Origin: CAUYUA01 sp963575675
GTDB lineage: Bacteria > Pseudomonadota > Alphaproteobacteria > Azospirillales > Azospirillaceae
Length of the DNA stretch: 15,089 nt
Assembly: GCA_963575675.1 (NCBI GenBank)
Contig: CAUYUA010000267.1
Span: 1 to 15,089 of the forward strand
Direction: 5' to 3'
This document shows, piece by piece, positions 1 through 7,389 of this stretch (positions are counted from its first letter, which is position 1; each line of letters starts with the position of its first letter). The notes under the pieces were generated by a model that was given only the letters and a program-made list of their open reading frames with translations, was not told where the DNA came from and did not search any database. The position numbers and the translations under genes were made by a program.

Positions 1-165
1 CACCCAACAGCGGCGACAATGACAATCAAAGACGCTTGGAGGATATTCCACCTCCGACAAAACAGGGGCGTCATAAAAAAAATACCTCCACACAAACACG
101 CATATTTAAAGACTTTATATGACGTTCTTAAGCTCCCGCAAAGCATAAAGTTTAATGAAAACACT

Positions 166-199
166 TATTTTTCTCTCAATCATATTTTTCTCTCAATCA
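166..199. repeat. Perfect 17-bp tandem duplication
   Basis: The unit TATTTTTCTCTCAATCA occurs at 166-182 and again directly at 183-199 with no mismatch. It lies about 170-200 bp upstream of the cobA start in AT-rich non-coding DNA. A perfect copy suggests a recent slippage duplication. The role is unknown; it could double a protein-binding site for the cob promoter. Confidence 0.9.
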
Positions 200-260
200 A
201 ATGCCTATTTATAAGCACCCCCCGAAATGGCGCCTTATCATCAACACGCGACATAACCTA

Positions 261-290
261 TTGCCAAAGAGTCGCCGATTTTGTTGTTAT
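261..290 (+). promoter_or_regulatory. Possible sigma-70-type promoter for cobA
   Basis: TTGCCA at 261-266 resembles a -35 element, and TGTTAT at 285-290 resembles a -10 element, with an 18-bp spacer. Transcription would start near 297, giving a leader of about 75 bases before the cobA ATG at 373. This is a match by eye to a loose consensus, so it is only a candidate. Confidence 0.3.
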
Positions 291-372
291 GCTATTTTAA
301 TAAATGCGCGACGCGCGACGTTCCGCATCGAAAGGATTGGTTTCTTTCGCCGTTTTTCTTAATATCAGCCTC

Positions 373-1227
373 ATGAGCGATACAATAGAGCAATGGTCCG
401 GTTGGAGCGGCCCCGTCTTCCAACCCGGCTGGGTATGGTTGACGGGCGCGGGTCCGGGAGATCCCGGACTCTTGACGATTCACGCCTGGAACGCCCTGCG
501 TCAGGCAGACGTCGTTGTCTACGACGCTCTGGCCAGTCCGGCGGCGCTTCAGCTTGCAAAGCCCGATTGCGCACTGGAGTTCGCAGGCAAACGCGGCGGG
601 AAACCCTCGCCCAAACAACGCGACATCTCCTGCCGCCTGATCCAAATGGCGCGCCAAGGCAAGCGGGTGCTGCGCCTGAAAGGCGGCGATCCCTTTATCT
701 TCGGACGCGGCGCCGAAGAGGCGCTCAGCCTGGTCGAAGCCGGAATCCCCTTCCGCATCATCCCCGGCGTGACGGCGGGAATCGGCGGCCTCGCCTATGC
801 CGGAATCCCCGCCACTCATCGCGACGTCAACCACGTCCTCACTTTTCTTACCGGCCACGCCTCTTCGGGCGCAATTCCGGACAACATAAATTGGGCCGCC
901 ATCGCCCAGGGCTCCCCGGCGATCGTGCTGTACATGGCGCTAAAACACCTCGAAGAAATCTCGGGCCGTCTGATCGCGGCGGGACGTCCGGAAAACGATC
1001 CCGTGGCCGTGATCAGCCAAGCCACGCTGCCGAATCAAAGCGTTCTTGAAACACGGTTAAATCGCTGCGCCGCCGACGTCGCCGAAGCCGGAATAGAGCC
1101 GCCGGCCATCGTCGTCATCGGCGAGATCGTGCGCTTGCGATCCGCTTTGGATTGGATCGGCGCCCTTAGCGGTCGCGCGCCAATCACCGACCCGTTAGGA
1201 ATTCGCGAATTAGGGGAAACCGGATGA
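373..1227 (+). CDS. cobA: Uroporphyrinogen-III C-methyltransferase (SUMT)
   Basis: This enzyme uses S-adenosylmethionine to methylate uroporphyrinogen III at C2 and C7, giving precorrin-2 for cobalamin (and possibly sirohaem) synthesis in the cytoplasm. The 284-residue product has the family marks: GAGPGDPGLLT near the N-terminus, VVVYDALAS, GKRGG, then RLKGGDPFIFGRGAEE and IPGVTAGIG. An ATG at 304 would add 23 residues with no family character, so I chose the ATG at 373, which starts MSDTIEQ, about 20 residues before the conserved fold. The length fits single-domain SUMT, with no siroheme-synthase extension. The stop overlaps the next start as ATGA (1224-1227), which implies translational coupling to cobB. 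The family call is secure; the exact start is less so. Confidence 0.93.
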   Translation: MSDTIEQWSGWSGPVFQPGWVWLTGAGPGDPGLLTIHAWNALRQADVVVYDALASPAALQLAKPDCALEFAGKRGGKPSPKQRDISCRLIQMARQGKRVLRLKGGDPFIFGRGAEEALSLVEAGIPFRIIPGVTAGIGGLAYAGIPATHRDVNHVLTFLTGHASSGAIPDNINWAAIAQGSPAIVLYMALKHLEEISGRLIAAGRPENDPVAVISQATLPNQSVLETRLNRCAADVAEAGIEPPAIVVIGEIVRLRSALDWIGALSGRAPITDPLGIRELGETG

Positions 1228-2645
1228 ACGTCCCAGGACTCATCATTGCCGCTCCATCCTCCGGAAGCGGCAAAACAATACTGACTCTGGGATTGCTGCG
1301 CCATTTGCGAGAATGCGGCGTAGAAGTGGCTTCCGCCAAAGTCGGACCGGACTATATCGACCCCAAGTTTCATCGCGCCGCCACGGGACGGCCATGTTAC
1401 AACCTGGATATGTGGGGAATGTCTCTGGGCATGCTGTCCGGAGTCACCGATTGGGCGCTGTCTCCCCCCTTTCCCGCCGCCGCGCAAGCTTGGGAAACCG
1501 ACTGTCCCGATTCTCAAGCGGCCCTCAATCCACCGCCTCGTCCCGAAGCCGAACTACTGATCGTCGAAGGCGTAATGGGACTGTTCGACGGCGCCGGAGA
1601 AGGCGGCGCCACCGGATTCGGCTCCACGGCCGATCTTGCAATCCTCACGGGCTGGCCGGTCGTTCTGGTGGTCGATGTTCGCTCGCAAGCCCAATCCGTG
1701 GGCGCGCTTCTCCACGGCTTCCGCACCTGGCGCTCCGAAACCCCCATCGTGGGAGTGATCTTTAATCGAGTCGGCGGCGCCAAACACGAACAACTTCTGC
1801 GCGACGCAGCCGCCGGAGTCGGCTTGCCCGTGCTGGGCGCAATCCCCCGCCTGCCCGAGCTGGCTTTACCCGATCGCCATCTCGGCTTGGTCCTGCCCGA
1901 AGAACACCCGGAACTCGAAACATTCCTATCCCGCGCCGCTCTCGCCATCGGGAAACACGTCGACGCCGCCAAGATAAAGCGATTAGCAGGCGGACACCGC
2001 CCTCCCGCCTCCCTCTGCCGCAAAGGCGACGGTCCTTGGACGCCACGCCTTTGGCCGCTCGGTCAACGCATCGCCGTCGCCCGCGACGCCGCGTTCAGCT
2101 TTGCCTATCCACATTTGCTCGATTCGTGGCGAAGCTGGGGCGCCGAGGTTCTGCCATTCTCTCCTCTCGCCGACCAAGCTCCCGCCACAGACGCCGACGC
2201 CGTGTTTCTGCCCGGCGGCTACCCAGAGCTTTATGCGCACATTCTGGCGAGCAAACAAACTTTCTTCCAAGGGCTGCGCGACGCCGCCGAACGAAACGCC
2301 GTGATTTACGGAGAATGCGGCGGTTATATGGTTCTGGGCCAAGGCGTCCAAGACGGAGACGGCGTCGTTCATCCCATGGCCGGATTATTGCCCGTCGCCA
2401 CTTCTTTTTTCAATCGCAACCTACATTTGGGTTACCGTCGAGTTGCGACCGTCACCGACAGCGTGCTTGGCCCCAGAGGAACCGTGTGGCGCGGACATGA
2501 GTTCCATTACGCCTCCGTCGCGTTCGAAACTCCCAAACACTCGCTGTTCTCCGTCGAGGACGCGCACGAGGTCAATTTGCCCCCCGCCGGTTGCGTCGTT
2601 GGTTCGGTCATGGGCTCTTTTATCCACCTGATCGACGTCGAATGA
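1224..2645 (+). CDS. cobB: Cobyrinate / hydrogenobyrinate a,c-diamide synthase
   Basis: This ATP- and glutamine-dependent enzyme amidates the a and c side chains of the corrin ring. The 473-residue product has an N-terminal dethiobiotin-synthetase-like ATPase domain with the P-loop APSSGSGKT (about residues 9-17) and the KVGPDYIDPKFH motif, then LLIVEGVMGLFDG. The C-terminal class I glutamine amidotransferase domain has the nucleophile Cys365 in GECGGYM, with FFNRNLHLGYR and GHEFHYAS after it. A proline-rich stretch between the NLDMWGM and LLIVEGVMG motifs looks longer than usual. It is coupled to cobA by ATGA. Whether it acts on hydrogenobyrinate (aerobic route) or cobyrinate (anaerobic route) cannot be told here, because the genes that define the route are not in the window. 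Confidence 0.93.
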   Translation: MNVPGLIIAAPSSGSGKTILTLGLLRHLRECGVEVASAKVGPDYIDPKFHRAATGRPCYNLDMWGMSLGMLSGVTDWALSPPFPAAAQAWETDCPDSQAALNPPPRPEAELLIVEGVMGLFDGAGEGGATGFGSTADLAILTGWPVVLVVDVRSQAQSVGALLHGFRTWRSETPIVGVIFNRVGGAKHEQLLRDAAAGVGLPVLGAIPRLPELALPDRHLGLVLPEEHPELETFLSRAALAIGKHVDAAKIKRLAGGHRPPASLCRKGDGPWTPRLWPLGQRIAVARDAAFSFAYPHLLDSWRSWGAEVLPFSPLADQAPATDADAVFLPGGYPELYAHILASKQTFFQGLRDAAERNAVIYGECGGYMVLGQGVQDGDGVVHPMAGLLPVATSFFNRNLHLGYRRVATVTDSVLGPRGTVWRGHEFHYASVAFETPKHSLFSVEDAHEVNLPPAGCVVGSVMGSFIHLIDVE

Positions 2646-2666
2646 CCCGAAACGCGACTCTTTCGG

Positions 2667-2709
2667 AAAAAGACGGGTCCAGGGACCGTGTTCCTGGACC
2701 CGTCTTTTT
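2667..2709. terminator. Strong bidirectional rho-independent terminator after cobB
   Basis: Two perfectly complementary 17-base arms, 2667-2683 and 2693-2709, enclose a 9-base loop. The left arm starts AAAAA and the right arm ends TTTTT, so the hairpin can terminate in both directions. It starts 21 bp after the cobB stop and separates cobB from cobD. The inner part (2676-2697) recurs with one mismatch at 14873-14894 and, diverged, near 13608. Confidence 0.92.
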
Positions 2710-2772
2710 ATCCAGAAGAGCGCTCGAAACCCTGTTCGCCCGTTTATTCCCGTTTTTTATTTCGAGAGTCCC

Positions 2773-3696
2773 TTGATCCTGCTTTGCGCTCTTGTTCTCG
2801 ACGCGATCGTCGGCGATCCTCTTTGGCTCTACGCCCGCGTTGCTCACCCGGTGACCGTCTTCGGCGGCGTCATCGCCGCTCTGGACCAACGCCTCAACCA
2901 TGGCTCCGAGTCCCGACGACGCTGGGCCGGAATCGGCGTCATGACGACGCTCACGCTCGGCGCCGCAATCCTCGCCCACTTTCTTGAAGCAGTTCTAACC
3001 GCTTTGCCATTTGGTTGGCTGATCGAAGCCGCCCTCGCCTCAACCCTTCTGGCTCAACGCAGCCTTTACGATCATGTCGACGCCGTGGCCGAAGAGCTGT
3101 TCCGCAACGGCCTGGAGGGCGGACGCCGCGCCGTAGCCCAAATCGTCGGTCGCGATCCGCAATCGCTCGACGAAGCCGGAGTCGCCCGAGCCGCCATTGA
3201 ATCTTGCGCCGAGAACTTTTCCGACGGCGTCGTTGCTCCGGCTTTTTGGTTCCTGGTTCTCGGCCTACCCGGATTGGTTGCATACAAACTCGTCAACACC
3301 GCCGACAGCATGATCGGCCACCGCACCCCTCGCCACGAGGCGTTTGGATGGGCCGCAGCACGATTCGATGATGTCCTAAATCTTTTCCCCGCACGTCTCT
3401 CTGGATGCCTGATCGCTCTGGGCGCCGGATCCACCGAGTCGCTACGCATCATGCTCCGCGATGCGCACGGCCATCGCTCCCCCAACGCCGGCTGGCCGGA
3501 AGCCGCCATGGCCGGCGCGCTGCGCCTCGCATTGGCTGGACCGCGCGCTTACAATGGAACGATTGTAGACGACCCCTGGATGGGAGAAGGCGGATGGACC
3601 GCCGCAACCGCCGGAGATATTCGACGCGCAATTGCCCTTTTTCTACGAGCATGTGGCTGGCTATGGGTGATCACGGCGATCATCGGGTTCCTGTAA
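2773..3696 (+). CDS. cobD: Adenosylcobinamide-phosphate synthase, membrane protein (CobD/CbiB)
   Basis: CobD/CbiB joins the aminopropanol (phosphate) arm to adenosylcobyrate and is an integral membrane protein. The 307-residue product begins with the family opening LVLDAIVGDP, then HPV..FGG, and has the conserved central block IESCAENFSDGVVAPAFWF and YKLVNTADSMIGHR, followed by GWAAARFDDVLNLFPAR. The start is TTG: the conserved LDAIVGDP lies only 8-14 residues in and the next in-frame ATG (2941) would remove it. CGAGAG at 2763-2768 is a weak ribosome site. Because of the terminator before it, the gene probably has its own promoter, or depends on read-through from cobAB. Confidence 0.92.
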   Translation: MILLCALVLDAIVGDPLWLYARVAHPVTVFGGVIAALDQRLNHGSESRRRWAGIGVMTTLTLGAAILAHFLEAVLTALPFGWLIEAALASTLLAQRSLYDHVDAVAEELFRNGLEGGRRAVAQIVGRDPQSLDEAGVARAAIESCAENFSDGVVAPAFWFLVLGLPGLVAYKLVNTADSMIGHRTPRHEAFGWAAARFDDVLNLFPARLSGCLIALGAGSTESLRIMLRDAHGHRSPNAGWPEAAMAGALRLALAGPRAYNGTIVDDPWMGEGGWTAATAGDIRRAIALFLRACGWLWVITAIIGFL

Positions 3697-3877
3697 CGCC
3701 GTAATAAAACATAAGTTTCCCACTCCCCCCTCCCCAAAAATTCCCGACAAAGGTCATGAAGATGACGTAGGTGTGTCTGCCGTCACAGCCTCCTCGCTCT
3801 CACGCCGCTATTGTAAACCCTGGAAAGAGATTCGACGGACCTCCCCGAATCAAGGCGACGAAGCAATGGAGACCACC
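3697..3877. other. Intergenic region before the response regulator
   Basis: About 180 bp without a gene. It contains a C-rich patch (3724-3735) and a small perfect hairpin GTCAT-GAAG-ATGAC at 3753-3766. There is no T-run after this hairpin, so it is not an obvious terminator. The downstream frame stays open back to 3773, but the residues it would add do not look like a receiver domain. Confidence 0.5.
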
Positions 3878-4525
3878 ATGCGCATGCTCGTGATCGAAGA
3901 CGAAGAAAAAATAACAAACGTTGTTAAGCAAAGCCTCAAATGTCAAGGATTTGCCGTAGACACCGCCCAATCCGGAGACGAAGCCCGCGCGGCTTTGACA
4001 TCGATTCGATACGATGTCGCTATTCTAGACGTCCATTCTCCCGACGCCGACGGTCTGGACATTTTACGCGACGTTCGTTCCCGTCGTGATGGAAGTCCAA
4101 TTATGATTGTCGCCGCTCGCGATGGAGATGAAGACCTCACCAAACACTTCGCCTTAGAAGACTTGGTTTCGCGAATCGCCGTGTTGATTCGCCGCACGCC
4201 CCCCGGCGCCGGACTCCCCTTGAAAGTGGGAAACTTGGAGTTCGACACCGAAACACGCGAAGTCTCCGTTAACGGTCGGCCATTGGTGGTGCCGCGTCGA
4301 GAACTGTCCGCTCTGGAATTGCTGATGCGCCGCGCCGGGCGCGTGGTGACCAAAGAATCTCTGGAGAGCAACATCTACGCCAACGGCGAAGAAACCGAAT
4401 CAAACGCTCTGGAGTCTCATATCTCGCGCTTACGCAAAAGACTCAACGAAGCCGGCGCAGGAGTCGCCATTCACGGCATTCGTGGAATCGGCTATCTGTT
4501 TCAACCCGCAGAAATCCACAACTAA
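3878..4525 (+). CDS. OmpR-type response regulator with shortened receiver
   Basis: This is a two-domain transcription factor of the OmpR/PhoB family, 215 residues from this start. The receiver keeps the acidic pair Glu7-Asp8 and the phospho-acceptor Asp51 in LDVHSPDADG. The winged-helix DNA-binding domain is complete from about residue 120 and ends in the typical RGIGYLF. The receiver is unusual. The conserved Thr after strand 4 is Ala79 (VAARD rather than LTARD), and only 10 residues separate it from Lys89, where OmpR-family proteins usually have about 22. The helix-4 region, with its usual GADDY motif, is therefore largely missing. I chose the ATG at 3878 because it follows GGAGA (3868-3872) and gives the usual N-terminus; 3866 is an alternative. 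No histidine kinase is adjacent. The target genes are unknown. Confidence 0.85.
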   Translation: MRMLVIEDEEKITNVVKQSLKCQGFAVDTAQSGDEARAALTSIRYDVAILDVHSPDADGLDILRDVRSRRDGSPIMIVAARDGDEDLTKHFALEDLVSRIAVLIRRTPPGAGLPLKVGNLEFDTETREVSVNGRPLVVPRRELSALELLMRRAGRVVTKESLESNIYANGEETESNALESHISRLRKRLNEAGAGVAIHGIRGIGYLFQPAEIHN

Positions 4526-4783
4526 CCAATGATGAGCCATGGAGTCATCGCTTGCTTTGCTCCTCCTCACGTCGAAACCCGCGTCTCCTCCCCCCCAAAA
4601 ACGAGCCTAAAACAGGACGCGCCCAAAACAACGCCGACAAACACGCGCCTCTACAGCGCATGAGCGCTTCGTCTTGCACAAGAACCAACCCAAATCATGC
4701 ATGCATGTCGCCGCACACACCATATCAGCCATTACAAAATTGCCTCTTTTCCTTTCGAAAAAATCTTTCCAGAAAGGAGTTCT

Positions 4784-4870
4784 GTGAACGACACCTTAAC
4801 CACCGGCGCGTTGAATCAACGCGCCGTCGCCGTTTCCATCCTCACACTCTCGTTTTTGTTTTGCACATAA
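4784..4870 (+). CDS. Possible 28-residue small protein or leader peptide
   Basis: A GTG codon at 4784 is preceded, 4 bases away, by AAAGGAG (4773-4779), one of the best Shine-Dalgarno matches in the window. The frame runs 28 codons to TAA at 4868-4870. The N-terminal half is polar; the last 14 residues (VAVSILTLSFLFCT) are hydrophobic and could insert in a membrane. The coding sequence contains a perfect hairpin at 4804-4826. I do not recognise the product. It could be a real small membrane peptide, a leader whose translation affects the hairpin, or the start of a lost gene. Confidence 0.35.
   Translation: MNDTLTTGALNQRAVAVSILTLSFLFCT
4804..4826. repeat. Perfect inverted repeat with 10-bp arms
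   Basis: CGGCGCGTTG (4804-4813) and CAACGCGCCG (4817-4826) are exact complements around a 3-base AAT loop, so a very stable GC-rich hairpin is expected. The T-rich stretch that follows begins only at 4853, so this is not a standard terminator. It lies inside the small ORF at 4784-4870. Confidence 0.85.
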
Positions 4871-5468
4871 AGATAATCACAAAAACAGATCACTACTTAC
4901 TTTGCGTAGCTTAAATGCCGCATTCGGATCACAACAACACAGAACCACACTCTGAGCATCAAGCTCCCTCTTGCGCGGTTCGAATATTTCCCTTAAACGG
5001 CGTCATCATTGTTCGAAAATCATCGGATTTAGGTATATCATCGTGGTCAGTCACCTCTCTCCAACAGAAAACAGGCAGGAAACGCTCCACATCATTACAG
5101 GTCTATCCCCACAACAGCTCGACGTCAAATATCCGCTTTGAGCGCCTTATGTGTTCTTGTGATTTCCGATCGAACAACTTCTGATCGATAACAGCGCGCC
5201 CTCAAAAGAAACAAAAGCAACAAGAACAAGGAATCACAAGGTCTCGATGAAACAAACACTTTCGCCATACGATAAAAAACAACGACAAAATCTCAAGATT
5301 GCGGTCAAGTGATCGATAAGTGACTTACGAACCTGTTCCAATGTGTTTTTTTGGAGTGTGTTCCGGTTCAATCGTGCTAACCTCCGTCAAACTAGACGTC
5401 GCGCCGAATTCAAGCCGAAGCGCGGCGTTGAAGCCGGCGCCAAAAGAAAGAGGGGTAAGGAGATTTCG

Positions 5469-5879
5469 ATGTCCGCCGATATAAACGGCTCCGGAGAGTC
5501 GAACAGTCCGCCGACCGCAAAGCGTGTTCTCATTGTCGAAGACAATGAGCTGAACATGAAGCTCTTTCATGATCTTCTGGAAGCGCACGGTTATTTAACG
5601 CTCCAGACCAAAGACGGCATGGAAGCGCTGAAATTGGCGCGTGAGCATCGACCGGACCTGATTTTGATGGACATTCAATTACCGGAAGTCTCCGGTCTTG
5701 AGGTCACAAAGTGGATTAAAGAAGACGAAGAACTAAAATCAATCCCTATCATCGCGGTTACCGCCTTCGCGATGAAAGGCGATGAAGAAAAAATCCGCGA
5801 AGGCGGATGCGAAGACTATATCGCAAAACCTATCTCGGTGACGAAATTCTTGGAAGCCGTTCAACGGCTTTTGAATTAG
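5469..5879 (+). CDS. divK: Single-domain response regulator DivK
   Basis: DivK is a stand-alone receiver. In Caulobacter and relatives it is phosphorylated and dephosphorylated by DivJ and PleC and controls the CckA-CtrA pathway through DivL. The 136-residue product matches DivK closely through blocks such as LIVEDNELNMKLFHDLLEA, LILMDIQLPEVSGLEVTKW, AVTAFAMKGDEEKIREGGCE and the KPIS switch-lysine region. The first 17 residues (MSADINGSGESNSPPTA) are an extension relative to the Caulobacter protein as I recall it. The start is supported by TAAGGAG (5456-5462) six bases before the ATG; the open frame upstream of it has no receiver-like sequence. pleD follows after 39 bp, the order known in Caulobacter, so the two are probably cotranscribed. 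Confidence 0.95.
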   Translation: MSADINGSGESNSPPTAKRVLIVEDNELNMKLFHDLLEAHGYLTLQTKDGMEALKLAREHRPDLILMDIQLPEVSGLEVTKWIKEDEELKSIPIIAVTAFAMKGDEEKIREGGCEDYIAKPISVTKFLEAVQRLLN

Positions 5880-5918
5880 TCTTTATCTTCAACTCTGGCG
5901 GTTGGAAACCGATAAGCA

Positions 5919-7322
5919 ATGTCTGCGCGTGTGCTCGTTGTTGACGACGTTATGCCTAACGTCAAATTGCTCGCCGCCAAACTCACGCGCGAATACTTTG
6001 ATGTGATCACAGCATACAATGGAACGCAAGCGCTTGACCTGGTGAGGAAAGAAGCGCCCGATATTGTTTTGCTTGATGTGATGATGCCAGGGATGGATGG
6101 ATTCGAGGTGTGTCAGCGCATTCGCTCCGACCCGACCACTATGCACATCCCCGTGGTGATGGTGACGGCGTTGTCGGACGTCTCTGACCGCGTGCGCGGT
6201 TTGGAAGCCGGAGCCGATGATTTTTTGACCAAACCCGTTAACGACATTGCATTGTTTGCGCGTGTTCGCTCCTTAGTCCGCCTGAAGATGATGATGGATG
6301 AATGGCGGCTGCGAGAGAGCACGTCCGGTCAACTCGGCGTTCTCACCAACACCGGAACCGTCACAACAGAACCGATCAACAAGGCGCGCGTTTTGGTTTT
6401 GGAAGACAGCGCCCTTGACCTGGAAAAGATCACGGAAACCCTGAAACGCGATAATAATTTCGTCACAGCCTCCACCACCGGCGTCCTCGCCATGGAGCGC
6501 GCGTTGGCCGAAGATTTCGAACTGGTCATCATCAGCCTGACGTTGCTGGATGAGGACGGTTTGCGACTGTGCTCTCACTTGCGCTCCAACGAACGAACCC
6601 GCCAAGTTCCGATTCTCTTGGTGGTCGACGAAGGCGACATGCTCCGAGTCGCTAAAGGTTTGGAACTTGGCGCAAACGATTATGTAATTAAGCCGCTCGA
6701 CCGTAACGAACTGCAAGCGCGCGTTCGAACCCAAATTCGTCGAAAGCGTTATCAAGACCGCCTGCGTTCCAATTACGAACAAAGTCTTTCCATGGCTCTG
6801 ACAGATGCTTTGACCGGCGTGTTTAATCGTCGTTACGTCAATGCGCATCTCCCTCGTCTTCTGGAACGCGCAGTCGACAGCAACAAACCCGTCGCCATTT
6901 TGATGTTCGACATAGACCACTTCAAGAAAGTCAACGACACCTACGGTCACGACGTTGGCGATGAAGTCTTGAAAGAAGTCTCCGCACGCGCCAGCCGAAA
7001 CCTTCGCAACTTTGATTTGGTTGCTCGTTTGGGCGGCGAAGAGTTTGTGGTCATCATGCCCGACACCGACACCGAGTCGGCAATGATGGTCGCTGAACGC
7101 TTACGCCAGAGAATCAGCGACACGCCGATCGCCATCAACAACGACGCCACGTCCATCATTGTGACGGTCAGCGTCGGCGTCGCCGTGGGCGGACGCTTAA
7201 GCGACACAGCCGACAGCCTGCTCAAACGCTCCGACGAGGTTTTGTATCAAGCAAAACGAGGAGGACGGAATCGCGTTGTGATCGATCAGCGCGATATGAG
7301 CGCCGGCCTTTCCAAGTCGTAA
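5919..7322 (+). CDS. pleD: Diguanylate cyclase response regulator PleD
   Basis: PleD makes cyclic di-GMP from two GTP when phosphorylated and directs polar development in stalked or swarming alphaproteobacteria. The 467-residue product has the PleD order: a first receiver with Asp9-Asp10 and acceptor Asp53, a second adaptor receiver of about residues 150-290 in which the acceptor position is Ser206 so it cannot be phosphorylated there, and a GGDEF domain. The active site is GGEEF at 372-376. The inhibitory I-site is intact as RNFD at 363-366, five residues before it, so product feedback is expected. LTDALTGVFNRRY and FDIDHFKKVNDTYGHDVGDEVL mark the start of the cyclase domain. All catalytic features look functional. 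The gene lies 39 bp after divK. Confidence 0.96.
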   Translation: MSARVLVVDDVMPNVKLLAAKLTREYFDVITAYNGTQALDLVRKEAPDIVLLDVMMPGMDGFEVCQRIRSDPTTMHIPVVMVTALSDVSDRVRGLEAGADDFLTKPVNDIALFARVRSLVRLKMMMDEWRLRESTSGQLGVLTNTGTVTTEPINKARVLVLEDSALDLEKITETLKRDNNFVTASTTGVLAMERALAEDFELVIISLTLLDEDGLRLCSHLRSNERTRQVPILLVVDEGDMLRVAKGLELGANDYVIKPLDRNELQARVRTQIRRKRYQDRLRSNYEQSLSMALTDALTGVFNRRYVNAHLPRLLERAVDSNKPVAILMFDIDHFKKVNDTYGHDVGDEVLKEVSARASRNLRNFDLVARLGGEEFVVIMPDTDTESAMMVAERLRQRISDTPIAINNDATSIIVTVSVGVAVGGRLSDTADSLLKRSDEVLYQAKRGGRNRVVIDQRDMSAGLSKS

Positions 7323-7353
7323 CAACACTTTTCGTGGAACGCGTTTTGTTTCC

Positions 7354-7383
7354 CCAACGCATGTCGAATCTCCGCGTCTGGGG
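7354..7383. promoter_or_regulatory. Hairpin between pleD and the acetyltransferase gene
   Basis: CCCAACGC (7354-7361) can pair with GCGTCTGGG (7375-7383) with one bulged C, giving about 8 bp around a 13-base loop. The right arm ends 6 bases before the next ATG and includes its only plausible ribosome site (GGG, 7381-7383). Folding could therefore lower translation of the downstream gene or act as a weak attenuator. There are only three T after it, so it is a poor terminator. Confidence 0.3.
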
Positions 7384-7389
7384 TTTGCG

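Larger units (their letters stand above)
1..372. other. AT-rich upstream region of cobA, no convincing gene
   Basis: This stretch is clearly richer in A and T than the cob genes that follow. A 93-codon frame runs through it on the + strand, but its product has no recognisable motif and its composition is not coding-like, so I do not call it. The region holds a perfect 17-bp tandem duplication (166-199) and a possible promoter (261-290). I looked for a cobalamin riboswitch because cob genes follow, but saw no B12-box-like core. Any gene to the left ends outside the window. Confidence 0.6.
4526..5468. other. Long intergenic region of about 940 bp
   Basis: Composition here is unlike the flanking genes, with many A-rich and CA-rich patches and no frame that reads as a known protein. 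Longer frames at 4552-4914 and 4915-5184 look like chance. Two items stand out: a small ORF with a strong ribosome site at 4784-4870, and a 21-codon frame (5247-5312) with AAGG five bases before its ATG. The promoter of divK should lie in the last 150 bp. TTGGAG at 5351 and TGCTAA at 5375 are a weak candidate pair. I saw no tRNA and no clear remnant of a decayed gene. Confidence 0.5.

Noticed and set aside
19..300. 93-codon + strand frame before cobA
   Set aside because: Its product shows no recognisable motif, composition is AT-rich and it contains the 17-bp tandem duplication; it reads like chance open frame in non-coding DNA.
1..372. Cobalamin riboswitch before cobA
   Set aside because: Expected next to cob genes, but I could not find a B12-box core or the usual paired segments.
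1158..1173. 16-base identity (CGGCGCCCTTAGCGGT) between the end of cobA and the gap at 13623-13638
   Set aside because: Slightly longer than expected by chance in this length of DNA, but the cobA copy is inside coding sequence and the flanks do not match, so I cannot support a repeat element.
292..3737. Long frames on the minus strand opposite the cob genes
   Set aside because: They lie antisense to well-supported genes, are basic or low-complexity in composition and show no family motifs, as expected from GC-rich codon shadows.
4976..4990. tRNA-like GGTTCGAAT element
   Set aside because: The flanking bases do not form a T-stem and no acceptor or anticodon arm can be built around it.
5247..5312. 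21-codon frame with AAGG before its ATG, upstream of divK
   Set aside because: Ribosome site is short, the product is polar and unremarkable, and such frames are expected by chance in 900 bp.
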